8,215 nt of DNA from Nitrospirota bacterium. Its GTDB lineage: Bacteria > Nitrospirota > Thermodesulfovibrionia > UBA6902 > BMS3Bbin08. Below the pieces are notes generated by a model. It saw only the letters and a list, made by a program, of their open reading frames with translations. It ran no database searches and was not told the origin of the DNA. The stretch's first letter is position 1, and each line of letters begins with the position of its first letter. The DNA lies in NCBI GenBank assembly GCA_030637135.1, contig DAOVVO010000058.1:1-8215 (forward strand), written 5' to 3'. Made by a program: the position numbers and the translations under genes. This document shows, piece after piece, positions 1 to 5,567 of this stretch.

Positions 1-90
1 AAAGAGGTTACTGTTCTTCTTGGAAAAGCCGACAAGTCGCCCGCCCTCTCACGAGAGGTCTTTAAACTGTCTGAAAAAATTGATCTTTAA
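1..90 (+). CDS. 3' end of an unidentified protein (partial, cut by window edge)
   Basis: Frame 1 is open from the first base to a TAA at 88-90 and encodes 29 residues beginning KEVTVLLGKADK and ending FKLSEKIDL. The composition is protein-like (a hydrophobic strand VTVLL, then an amphipathic helix-like tail), and the gene would converge on the thiamine operon, which is a normal arrangement. I do not recognise the family from so short a tail. A second frame is also open across this stretch, up to a TAG after position 110, but its translation, rich in R, P and S, looks less natural. The coding call is an inference from composition and position. Confidence 0.4.
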   Translation, partial: KEVTVLLGKADKSPALSREVFKLSEKIDL

Positions 91-197
91 CAGGAATACA
101 GCTTTGTAGTGATTTTGTCAGTCGTGAATTTTAATGAACTGAAGATGAATGGGGAACAATTACAAACAGTGAACTAAATCCATGCACTATGCGGTGC

Positions 198-1487
198 TCA
201 ATCTGTTTTCCGCTTCAGCGCCTCTTCAACCGTTTTTATGGCGCAGAATTCACCGCACATACTGCAAACCTCTGATTCCGCAGGAGGAACTTCTGAACGC
301 CATTTTTTAACCCGTTCAGGATCTAAACATAAGGCTATCTGCCCGTTCCAGTCCAGTGCCTTTCTCCGCTTTGCCATGGCTACATCAACATCAAGAACGC
401 CTTTTACACCTTTTGCGATATCAGCTGCATGCGCTGCTATTTTTGAAGCGATAACCCCTTCTTTTACATCTTCTACGTTTGGAAGCCTTATATGCTCAGA
501 TGGTGTTACATAACAGAGAAAATCAGCACCGGCAGCACCAGCAAGTGCTCCTCCGATAGCTGCAGCAATATGGTCATAGCCCATCGCGATATCGGTAACC
601 AGAGGACCAAGAACATAAAAAGGAGCGCCTTTGCATATCTCCTTCTGCATTTTTACATTCAGTTCAACCTGATGAAGAGGCACGTGCCCAGGGCCTTCTA
701 TAATAACCTGTACTCCCTGTTCCACTGCCCTGTCCCTTAATTCTCCGAGTGTTAAAAGCTCATCCATTTGTGTCCTGTCTGTTGCATCGGCAAGGCAACC
801 AGGCCGTGCAGCATCGCCAAGACTTAAGGTAAGATCATATTTTTTTGCAATATCAAGCAGTCTATCATAATATTCATACAGCGGGTTTTCCCTGTCATTA
901 TATATCATCCATTCGAGGAGAAAAGCTCCCCCCCGGCTCACTATATCAAGTGTTCTGCCGTCTTCTCTGAGAGTCTGTATGGTCTTTCTTGTGAGTCCGC
1001 AGTGAACAGTAACAAAATCAACTCCCTCTTGTGCATGTTCTTCAATAGTTGAAAAAAGATCATCAATGCTCATTTTAGAGATAGCCCCCTTTACTTCAGC
1101 AGACCGTGCCACTGCTTCATAGATAGGGACAGTTCCAACCGAGACGGATGATTTTCTGAGAAGCAGCTTTCTAATCTCTCTTATAGGTCCCCCGGTTGAA
1201 AGGTCCATAACTGCATCGGCACCGTATTTAACCAGCACACCGAGCTTCTGCACCTCTTCATGGAGTGATACCCTGTCTTTTGATGTACCGATATTTGCAT
1301 TTATTTTTGTCTTTAAACCCTTTCCTATACCTAATGGATTTATATCATGATTTGTATTTCTTGATATAACAACGAGACCCGAACCAATGTCTTGGGAAAG
1401 ACGTTCAGGTTCAATGCCTTCCATGAGCGCAACCTGTTTTACTTCATCAGTAATGATGCCTTTTCTGGCACTTTCAATCCTTGTCAT
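198..1487 (-). CDS. thiC: Phosphomethylpyrimidine synthase ThiC (HMP-P synthase)
   Basis: ThiC is a radical-SAM enzyme that rearranges 5-aminoimidazole ribotide (AIR) into HMP-P, the thiamine pyrimidine, in the cytoplasm. The 429-residue protein has the hallmark blocks NANIGTS (63-69), DLSTGG (95-100), VHCGLT (161-166), SRGGAF (184-189), EGPGHVP (264-270) and GYDHI (303-307). The C-terminal cluster-binding cysteines are C408, C411 and C415 (CSMCGEFC), so the spacing is CX2CX3C, one residue shorter than the CX2CX4C usually quoted. It is of the short type without the long N-terminal extension of enterobacterial ThiC. It is the last gene of the operon, 48 bp after thiE, and the gap holds a promoter-like sequence. 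The ATG at 1487 has little Shine-Dalgarno signal. The paralogue BzaF (hydroxybenzimidazole synthase, also AIR-dependent) is the main alternative, but the thiamine operon context favours ThiC. Confidence 0.95.
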   Translation of the reverse strand: MTRIESARKGIITDEVKQVALMEGIEPERLSQDIGSGLVVISRNTNHDINPLGIGKGLKTKINANIGTSKDRVSLHEEVQKLGVLVKYGADAVMDLSTGGPIREIRKLLLRKSSVSVGTVPIYEAVARSAEVKGAISKMSIDDLFSTIEEHAQEGVDFVTVHCGLTRKTIQTLREDGRTLDIVSRGGAFLLEWMIYNDRENPLYEYYDRLLDIAKKYDLTLSLGDAARPGCLADATDRTQMDELLTLGELRDRAVEQGVQVIIEGPGHVPLHQVELNVKMQKEICKGAPFYVLGPLVTDIAMGYDHIAAAIGGALAGAAGADFLCYVTPSEHIRLPNVEDVKEGVIASKIAAHAADIAKGVKGVLDVDVAMAKRRKALDWNGQIALCLDPERVKKWRSEVPPAESEVCSMCGEFCAIKTVEEALKRKTD

Positions 1488-1492
1488 AGCTC

Positions 1493-1521
1493 GTTATAAA
1501 GTCATAAAGCAATAAAGTCAA
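1493..1521 (-). promoter_or_regulatory. Possible internal promoter directly before thiC
   Basis: On the minus strand TTGACT (1516-1521) and TATAAC (1493-1498) are separated by exactly 17 bases, each one base from the sigma-70 consensus. The -10 box lies only 5 bases before the thiC ATG, so a transcript from here would start at or next to the start codon and be leaderless. The stretch also contains a direct repeat of GACTTTAT (1497-1504 and 1513-1520), so the match may be fortuitous. Confidence 0.35.
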
Positions 1522-1535
1522 TACGTTGTATTTAT

Positions 1536-2216
1536 TCAGTCCCTGACTTCTTTGCTCATTGACTCCCTCACTTTCTTTATTATTTCACGTGTTTTTCCCT
1601 GTATATCCTCAGCTTTAAAAACTTCGGATATCATGGAAATCCCGTACGCCCCTGCCTTCCCGACATCCCTGATAGTGCTGATTTTTATACCGCCAATGGC
1701 AAAAACCGGAATCTTTATGCTTTTTGTGACATTTTTTAGTGTTGTGATACCCGGAGGCCTGCCGAATTTTAATTTTGACGGTGTTTTATAAATTGGTCCA
1801 AGTGTAATAAAATCAGCTCCCCCTTTTTCAGCCTCTCGTGCTTCCCGTAAAGAGTGTGTTGAAACACCTATAGAAAGTTTTTTCTTTACGATACTTCTTA
1901 CAGCGTGGGCAGGAATACTGTTCTGGGTGAGATGAACACCGTCTGCTCCGACAGCACGTGCGATATCCAGCCTGTCATTGATAAAAAGCTTTGCACCGTA
2001 TTTTTTTGTTAAAGCCCTCATCCTGTACGCCACTGTTAATAACTCTCTGGTGCCCATATCCTTTTCTCTAAGCTGAACCGCCTTAACCCCTCCTTTTAAA
2101 GCCTCTTTGACAGCAGTTAACAGCGAACAGTTATGAGTTAACAGTTTTCTGTCGGTTATCAAATACAATTTGAAATCCAAGTTAATTCTTTTCACTGTCA
2201 AACTGTTTACTGTCAA
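1536..2216 (-). CDS. thiE: Thiamine-phosphate synthase ThiE
   Basis: ThiE condenses HMP-PP with the thiazole phosphate (carboxy-HET-P tautomer) to thiamine phosphate, using a TIM-barrel fold. Seen in the 226-residue frame: LYLITDR (17-23), VQLREKD (47-53, pyrophosphate/Mg binding), INDR (79-82), GADGVHL (90-96), IGVSTHS (116-122), LGPIYKTPSK (139-148) and AIGGI (173-177). All are in the usual ThiE order, and the length is normal. The gene starts 7 bp after the thiG stop. The start is uncertain: the longest reading uses TTG at 2216, and GTG at 2195 gives a more family-like N-terminus (9 residues before LYLITDR). Neither has a clear ribosome site, so coupling to thiG translation is likely. The N-terminal part is unusual in being built over short DNA direct repeats, giving LTVNSLTV and an extra stretch LLTHNCSLLT before the first helix. 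Confidence 0.93.
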   Translation of the reverse strand: MTVNSLTVKRINLDFKLYLITDRKLLTHNCSLLTAVKEALKGGVKAVQLREKDMGTRELLTVAYRMRALTKKYGAKLFINDRLDIARAVGADGVHLTQNSIPAHAVRSIVKKKLSIGVSTHSLREAREAEKGGADFITLGPIYKTPSKLKFGRPPGITTLKNVTKSIKIPVFAIGGIKISTIRDVGKAGAYGISMISEVFKAEDIQGKTREIIKKVRESMSKEVRD

Positions 2217-2218
2217 AC
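2115..2218. repeat. Short direct repeats inside the 5' end of thiE
   Basis: Two families of short repeats lie within 104 bases. ACTGTCAAAC occurs at 2194-2203 and 2209-2218 (15 bp apart), and AGTTAACAG at 2115-2123 and 2136-2144 (21 bp apart). Both spacings are multiples of three, so the repeats are tolerated in frame. The related CAGTTAACAG/CAGTGAACT wording also appears between the genes near 166-175. They look like slippage-derived or dispersed micro-repeats; no function is evident. Confidence 0.55.
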
Positions 2219-2223
2219 AGTCG

Positions 2224-2994
2224 TTACAGCATTCCTTCTATTGGGCTGCTTGCCGTTGCATAAAGCTTCCTTGATATCCTGCCTGCTTTATAAGCCATAC
2301 GGCCTGCTATAACGGCATGTTTCATTGCCCCTGCCATTGCAATGGGATTCTTAGAACCTGCTATTGCTGTATTGAGCAATACTGCATCACAGCCGAGTTC
2401 CATTGCAATTGCTACATCAGAAGCCGTACCGACACCGGCATCAACAATTACAGGAACTTTAGCTTGTTCAAGAATTATTTTAATGTTATACGGATTTCGT
2501 ATTCCCAACCCTGACCCTATAGGAGCGGCAAGAGGCATAACAGCAGAAGCACCGGCGCCCACAAGGCGCAGAGCCATAACCGGATCATCATTCGTATAGG
2601 GAAGCACAATAAAGCCCTCTTTTGCCAATATCTCGGTAGCCTTTAGCAGACCACATGTGTCAGGGAAAAGGGTCTTTTCATCACCAATAACCTCAAGTTT
2701 TATAAGGTCTGATATACCGGCTTCCCTTGCAAGCCGGGAATATCTTATGGCGTCCTCTACTGTAAAACAGCCTGCTGTATTGGGAAGTATTTTGTATTTT
2801 TTGGGATCTATATAATCAAATAAATTTTCTGATTTCCTGTCAAAGATATTCACTCTCCGTACCGCAACGGTAACAACATCAGCTCCGGAAGCCTCAATTG
2901 CACTTTTTGTTTCTGCAAAATCTTTATATTTGCCGGTTCCAACCCAAAGGCGGGACTTGAATTCAATGTCTTTTATAACCAACTTGTCATCCAT
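2224..2994 (-). CDS. thiG: Thiazole synthase ThiG
   Basis: ThiG assembles the thiazole phosphate from 1-deoxy-D-xylulose 5-phosphate, ThiS-thiocarboxylate sulfur and dehydroglycine. With the chosen start it has 256 residues, the family norm. Visible marks: LWVGTGKY (16-23), NTAGC (72-76), the Schiff-base lysine K99 in LIKLEVIGD, LPYTNDDP (131-138), PIGSGLGIRNP (158-168) and the phosphate-binding DAGVGTASD (185-193). An in-frame ATG lies five codons upstream (3009), but GGAGGAG at 3001-3007 sits 6 bases before the ATG at 2994 and would be swallowed by the longer reading, so 2994 is preferred. The gene is separated from its partner thiS by 332 bp of repeats but nearly touches thiE (9 bases from the end of its reading frame). 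Requirement for dehydroglycine matches the ThiH-like gene upstream; no ThiO glycine oxidase is seen. Confidence 0.96.
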   Translation of the reverse strand: MDDKLVIKDIEFKSRLWVGTGKYKDFAETKSAIEASGADVVTVAVRRVNIFDRKSENLFDYIDPKKYKILPNTAGCFTVEDAIRYSRLAREAGISDLIKLEVIGDEKTLFPDTCGLLKATEILAKEGFIVLPYTNDDPVMALRLVGAGASAVMPLAAPIGSGLGIRNPYNIKIILEQAKVPVIVDAGVGTASDVAIAMELGCDAVLLNTAIAGSKNPIAMAGAMKHAVIAGRMAYKAGRISRKLYATASSPIEGML

Positions 2995-3000
2995 ATATAT

Positions 3001-3007
3001 CTCCTCC
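3001..3007 (-). promoter_or_regulatory. thiG ribosome-binding site
   Basis: GGAGGAG on the minus strand, with a 6-base spacer before ATG 2994. It is the strongest Shine-Dalgarno sequence in the thi operon and fixes the thiG start. Its strength fits a gene that restarts translation after a long untranslated gap. Confidence 0.8.
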
Positions 3008-3009
3008 AT

Positions 3010-3326
3010 TTAAACTCATCTAATTCTCAGATGCAAAAAATTACAAATCCCAAATTCTCTACTCTACGAGTCGTAGACGAGCCGTAGACCACATAACGAG
3101 TAAATTACAAATAAGCTCCACGTTCCAATGACCGAATATGAAAATATTTTTGTTTTGGTCATTGGAATTTTGGTAATTGGGATTTATCCGTCCTCCGCAG
3201 TGCCTGCTCCGCCACAGTAGCTGTGGCTACGACGGCCGGATGTACTGCTACGAAGGATGGATTTGAGATTTGTTATTTGTATTTTGTAATTTGACATATT
3301 TAAAATAAACATTTTAACTATGTCGT
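3010..3326. repeat. Repeat-rich gap between thiS and thiG (nested inverted repeats)
   Basis: This stretch has no plausible gene on either strand. It contains a run of palindromes: CTACGA-G-TCGTAG (3064-3076); an 11-bp perfect inverted repeat TTCCAATGACC / GGTCATTGGAA (3123-3133 and 3157-3167, 23-base loop); GCCACAG-TAG-CTGTGGC (3211-3227); and an imperfect outer pair ATCCGTCCTCCGCAGT (3186-3201) with its approximate complement at 3244-3262. Flanks are AT-rich ATTACAAAT/ATTTGTAAT-type words (3040-3056, 3102-3112, 3262-3293) that also read as loose inverted repeats. The layout suggests one or more small non-autonomous repeats accumulated within the operon. It is transcribed with the operon, so the hairpins will exist in the mRNA. 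No T-tract follows a GC-rich stem, so there is no strong terminator. Confidence 0.6.
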
Positions 3327-3527
3327 TTACCCTCCTCCGACATAATTTACAATTTCAACTGAATCACCCTTATTGAGCACACGCCTCTTATAATCCGGTT
3401 TTTTAACGATTTCCAGATTAACCTCAACAGCAACCCGGGCAGGTTCAATCTGGAGGCTTTGGAGAAGGCCAGCAACAGTTGTACCTTCCTGAATATCTGA
3501 TACAGTTCCGTTTAACGTGAGTTTCAT
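3327..3527 (-). CDS. thiS: Sulfur carrier protein ThiS
   Basis: ThiS is a ubiquitin-like sulfur carrier: its C-terminal glycine is adenylated by a ThiF-type enzyme and turned into a thiocarboxylate that gives sulfur to ThiG. The 66-residue protein opens MKLTLNG, typical of the family, has the middle signature VAVEVNLEIV (32-41), and ends NYVGGG with the required terminal Gly-Gly. An alternative GTG start at 3548 would overlap the stop of the upstream gene by 4 bases and add seven residues (VTLDSSV) without family support, so ATG 3527 is preferred. A weak GGA lies upstream of it. It is probably translated by coupling to the upstream gene. No ThiF is encoded in the window, so activation must be provided from elsewhere. 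Confidence 0.93.
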   Translation of the reverse strand: MKLTLNGTVSDIQEGTTVAGLLQSLQIEPARVAVEVNLEIVKKPDYKRRVLNKGDSVEIVNYVGGG

Positions 3528-3544
3528 AACGCTAGAATCCAAAG

Positions 3545-4861
3545 TCACACATGGATGTCTCTTTTCCCGTACTCTATGAGTTTGAATTTTTCAGCAATAC
3601 CGTTACAGTTGTGTGCAATTTCATTGTTCAGCATTTTTGTGAGTTGTTCTTTTAGACCACGTGAGGCATGGTCTTCAATATATTCTTTAAGGGACAAAAG
3701 AGCGTTTTCGTGACAGAAATTTTTAAGTGCTTGTTTCTGCGCAAGGTGCTTAAATTTTTCACCGCTTCTTTTTTCTCTGTAACATGCAGTGCATAGACTC
3801 GGAATAAGACCCATGCTTGCAATCTTTCCGATAACTTCCTCGAGGTTCCTTTTATCTCCTACCTCAAACTGTTCTGTGTCGCTGTCTTCGATATAACCCC
3901 ACGGACTCGTCTTTGACCCTGCCGAAACCTGAGATGCCCCAATAGAAAACAATTCATCTCTCATGCGAGATGACTCCCTTGTGGACACCACTATTCCCAC
4001 ATAAGGTAGCGCCAGTCTGTATAGTGCCACTATTTTTTTAAAATCTCTGTCTGAAACCTTATATTGTGTTGTCTTCAGCTCAGAGCCCTCTGCAGGCTGG
4101 AGTCTCGGTACAGACAGGGTATGAGGTCCAAAACCATATTTTTTAATAAGCCTGTGGCTGTGGGCTATCAAGGCTGCTGAATCCCATCTCCAGTCATAAA
4201 GACCTAAAAGCACTCCCATGCCAACATCTTCAAACCCTGCTTCTATTGCCCTGTTCAAAACATCAAGCCTCCACTCATAATCAGCCTTGGGACCTGATGG
4301 GTGCATAAGCCTGTATGTTGGAAAATGATAGGTCTCCTGAAAGCACTGGTAAACCCCTACACCAGATGACTTAAGCCTCCTGAAATCCTCTACACTCATT
4401 GGAGCAGTATTTATGTGTAGAATCCGAATATCCGTATTCTTATATATACCGTTAATAATTTTCTCAAGATAGTCCACCCGTGCATATTTTGGATGTTCAC
4501 CTGTTACAAGGAGTAATCTTTTATATCCCTTACCTGCAAGCAGTAAAGCCTCCTGTACCGCTTCATCTACACTGAGGCTTTTTCTTCTCGCCTTTTTATT
4601 TCCCTTTCTGAACCCGCAATACACGCAGTTATTCACGCACTTGTTTGATATATAAAGAGGGGCAAACAGGACAATTCTGTTACCGTAGACTTTCTCCTTA
4701 ACAATCCGGGCTGTTTCAAACACTTCATCCCATAACTCATCGTCCTCTAATGCAATAAGGTTCGAAACCTCTTTAAGGTTCAATATCTTAAGATCTAAAG
4801 ACTTCGCGAGGATATCTCTTATCACGTAAGAATCTGTATTAATCCGCTTTACTGTTTTCAT
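3545..4861 (-). CDS. thiH: HydG-type tyrosine lyase in the thiH position (2-iminoacetate synthase, radical SAM)
   Basis: The family cleaves L-tyrosine with a 5'-deoxyadenosyl radical to p-cresol and dehydroglycine (2-iminoacetate). ThiH passes this to ThiG; HydG breaks it down further to CO and CN for the [FeFe]-hydrogenase H-cluster. From ATG 4861 the protein has 438 residues. The radical-SAM CX3CX2C is at C75, C79 and C82 (CVNNCVYCGF). FQETYH (174-179), GVLLGLYDWRWD (216-227), GPHTLSVPRLQPAEG (245-259) and VVSTRESSRMRDE (291-303) are family blocks that read closer to HydG than to enterobacterial ThiH. The C-terminus has C357, C360 and C383 in a CX2CX22C arrangement (CTACYR...NFC), followed by NALLSLKEYIEDHA, the HydG auxiliary-cluster domain. 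Context says thiamine: a TPP riboswitch upstream, thiS and thiG downstream, no hydE or hydF. A TTG at 4873 would add four residues, but it abuts the terminator T-tract, so ATG 4861 is preferred. Enzyme class is secure; ThiH versus HydG role is open. Confidence 0.88.
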   Translation of the reverse strand: MKTVKRINTDSYVIRDILAKSLDLKILNLKEVSNLIALEDDELWDEVFETARIVKEKVYGNRIVLFAPLYISNKCVNNCVYCGFRKGNKKARRKSLSVDEAVQEALLLAGKGYKRLLLVTGEHPKYARVDYLEKIINGIYKNTDIRILHINTAPMSVEDFRRLKSSGVGVYQCFQETYHFPTYRLMHPSGPKADYEWRLDVLNRAIEAGFEDVGMGVLLGLYDWRWDSAALIAHSHRLIKKYGFGPHTLSVPRLQPAEGSELKTTQYKVSDRDFKKIVALYRLALPYVGIVVSTRESSRMRDELFSIGASQVSAGSKTSPWGYIEDSDTEQFEVGDKRNLEEVIGKIASMGLIPSLCTACYREKRSGEKFKHLAQKQALKNFCHENALLSLKEYIEDHASRGLKEQLTKMLNNEIAHNCNGIAEKFKLIEYGKRDIHV

Positions 4862-4874
4862 TTCTTGACTCAAT

Positions 4875-4920
4875 AAAAAAACCGTATTCCCTGTGGGTCA
4901 TAGACCCTGAGAGATACGGT
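4875..4920 (-). terminator. Intrinsic terminator of the TPP riboswitch expression platform
   Basis: On the minus strand ACCGTAT (4914-4920) pairs perfectly with ATACGGT (4881-4887). Within it TCTC pairs with GGGA (one G-U), and GGGTC (4903-4907) pairs with GACCC (4895-4899) around a 3-base loop. Six T residues follow (4875-4880). The hairpin lies between the riboswitch and the thiH-like start codon, the expected place for a TPP-induced off switch acting on transcription. Confidence 0.85.
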
Positions 4921-4927
4921 TTGTCAT
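4898..4927 (-). CDS. Possible 9-codon leader ORF between riboswitch and terminator
   Basis: An ATG at 4925-4927 opens MTNRISQGL followed by TGA at 4898-4900. GGGAGGG (4933-4939) lies 5 bases upstream and is one of the best Shine-Dalgarno sequences in the window, but it also forms the 3' side of riboswitch helix P1. The stop codon falls in the loop and 3' stem of the terminator, so a ribosome terminating there would cover the 5' arm of the hairpin. Whether it is translated is not known. Purine-rich sequence at this position is also expected simply from the riboswitch. Confidence 0.35.
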   Translation of the reverse strand: MTNRISQGL

Positions 4928-4932
4928 TATGT

Positions 4933-5026
4933 CCCTCCCTTTCCTCCGCTGGCATTACCCAGTTCAGGTTCAAGGGGTCTCCCCGGTATTTTCAGGGAAC
5001 TCTCAGGCTTATGCCTCCCCCAGGGT
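4933..5026 (-). promoter_or_regulatory. TPP riboswitch (THI element)
   Basis: The minus strand carries the conserved THI-box words in order: GGGGGAGGC (5013-5021), GCCTGAGAG with the pyrimidine-binding CUGAGA (5000-5008), CCCCTTGAACCTGA (4964-4977) and CTGGGTAATGCCAGCG (4947-4962). Helices are recognisable: P1 CCCT/AGGG closing the element, P2 GGGGA/TTCCC, a short P3 AGGC-ATAA-GCCT, an extra GGGG-AGA-CCCC hairpin, and P5 CTGG/CCAG. TPP binding would stabilise P1 and allow the terminator downstream to form, repressing the whole thi operon. Confidence 0.95.
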
Positions 5027-5033
5027 ATTTAAA

Positions 5034-5063
5034 AGTATATCGTTTAATAAAGGATAGTGTCAA
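5034..5063 (-). promoter_or_regulatory. Promoter of the thi operon
   Basis: The minus strand has a perfect -35 box TTGACA (5058-5063) and a -10 box TATACT (5034-5039, 5 of 6 matches) with an 18-base spacer. Transcription would begin near 5027, immediately before the first base of riboswitch helix P1, which is where a riboswitch leader should start. The -35 box overlaps the stop codon of the upstream DUF488 gene, so the thi operon appears to have its own promoter instead of depending on read-through. Confidence 0.7.
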
Positions 5064-5500
5064 GGTTTGCTTCCCTTCGGGGTCCACACCTTGCCTTTGT
5101 CTATTATATGCTCAATTCTCCATCCACTTTGCTGTAAAGCCCTTGCAATAAACCTCCTGTGGCATTTCCATGGAAACCGCTCAGCACATATCACAGTTGA
5201 AATCTTTCTATATGCAACATCCTCCAATGCTTTTATCCCAGATTCAAATTCAACCGTATGGGTATATTTTTCATATCCCCCTTTTCTAAAACCGCCGAGT
5301 TCTTTCCCATAGTAATAATATTCAATCATCTCTCTTTTTACAAAAGATTCAAGATTCACTCTATTGAAATGGTCAAGCTTGCTTTTCGGAAAACTCCTTA
5401 CATCAATAAGTGCTTCAATATTATAACTGTTTATTATTTCAATAAAATCTTCAAAACTCCGCAGTCCTGTACCAAGGGTGTAAATTTTTTTAAGTTTCAT
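5060..5500 (-). CDS. DUF488 family protein
   Basis: This 146-residue cytoplasmic protein is recognised by the DUF488 pattern: N-terminal YTLGTGLRSFEDFIEI (7-22), LIDVRSFPKSK (31-41), YYYYGKELGGF (61-71) and the cysteine signature CAERFPWKCHRR (105-116), followed by the helix FIARALQQ. Family length is normal (about 120-180). The biochemical role of DUF488 is not established; the conserved Cys-Glu...Cys-His-Arg site suggests a catalytic or metal- or nucleic-acid-related pocket, but that is inference. No signal peptide or membrane segment is seen. It lies 145 bp after the inositol-phosphate synthase gene on the same strand and just before the thi promoter. There is no strong terminator after it, so some read-through into the riboswitch is possible. 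The ATG at 5500 has only a weak AGAAGA upstream. No link to thiamine synthesis is evident. Confidence 0.85.
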   Translation of the reverse strand: MKLKKIYTLGTGLRSFEDFIEIINSYNIEALIDVRSFPKSKLDHFNRVNLESFVKREMIEYYYYGKELGGFRKGGYEKYTHTVEFESGIKALEDVAYRKISTVICAERFPWKCHRRFIARALQQSGWRIEHIIDKGKVWTPKGSKP

Positions 5501-5567
5501 ATAAAAATCTTCTTATACACTTATGATTTTTTTGAGTACAGCGCTTAATGTTTGACCTTCAGGAAAG

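Noticed and set aside
91..197. Terminator between the partial plus-strand gene and thiC
   Set aside because: Only a 4-bp GCAC/GTGC stem at 183-196 was found, with no T-tract on either strand.
238..740. Plus-strand open frames opposite thiC
   Set aside because: They are shadows of thiC: rich in S, C and H, without family resemblance, and wholly inside a certain gene.
3010..3326. CRISPR array in the repeat-rich thiS-thiG gap
   Set aside because: The repeats are inverted and of unequal length; there are no regularly spaced identical direct repeats with unique spacers.
2180..4861. Shared TVKRIN wording at the N-termini of the ThiE and ThiH-like proteins
   Set aside because: The DNA similarity is short (about 17 bases, imperfect) and the proteins are unrelated there; most likely coincidence.
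3545..4873. TTG 4873 as the thiH-like start
   Set aside because: It lies two bases after the terminator T-tract with no ribosome site; ATG 4861 in the same frame is more plausible.
4921..5151. Plus-strand open frame across the riboswitch and the DUF488 3' end
   Set aside because: It is antisense to a structured RNA and a real gene, and its proline/cysteine-rich translation has no recognisable motif.
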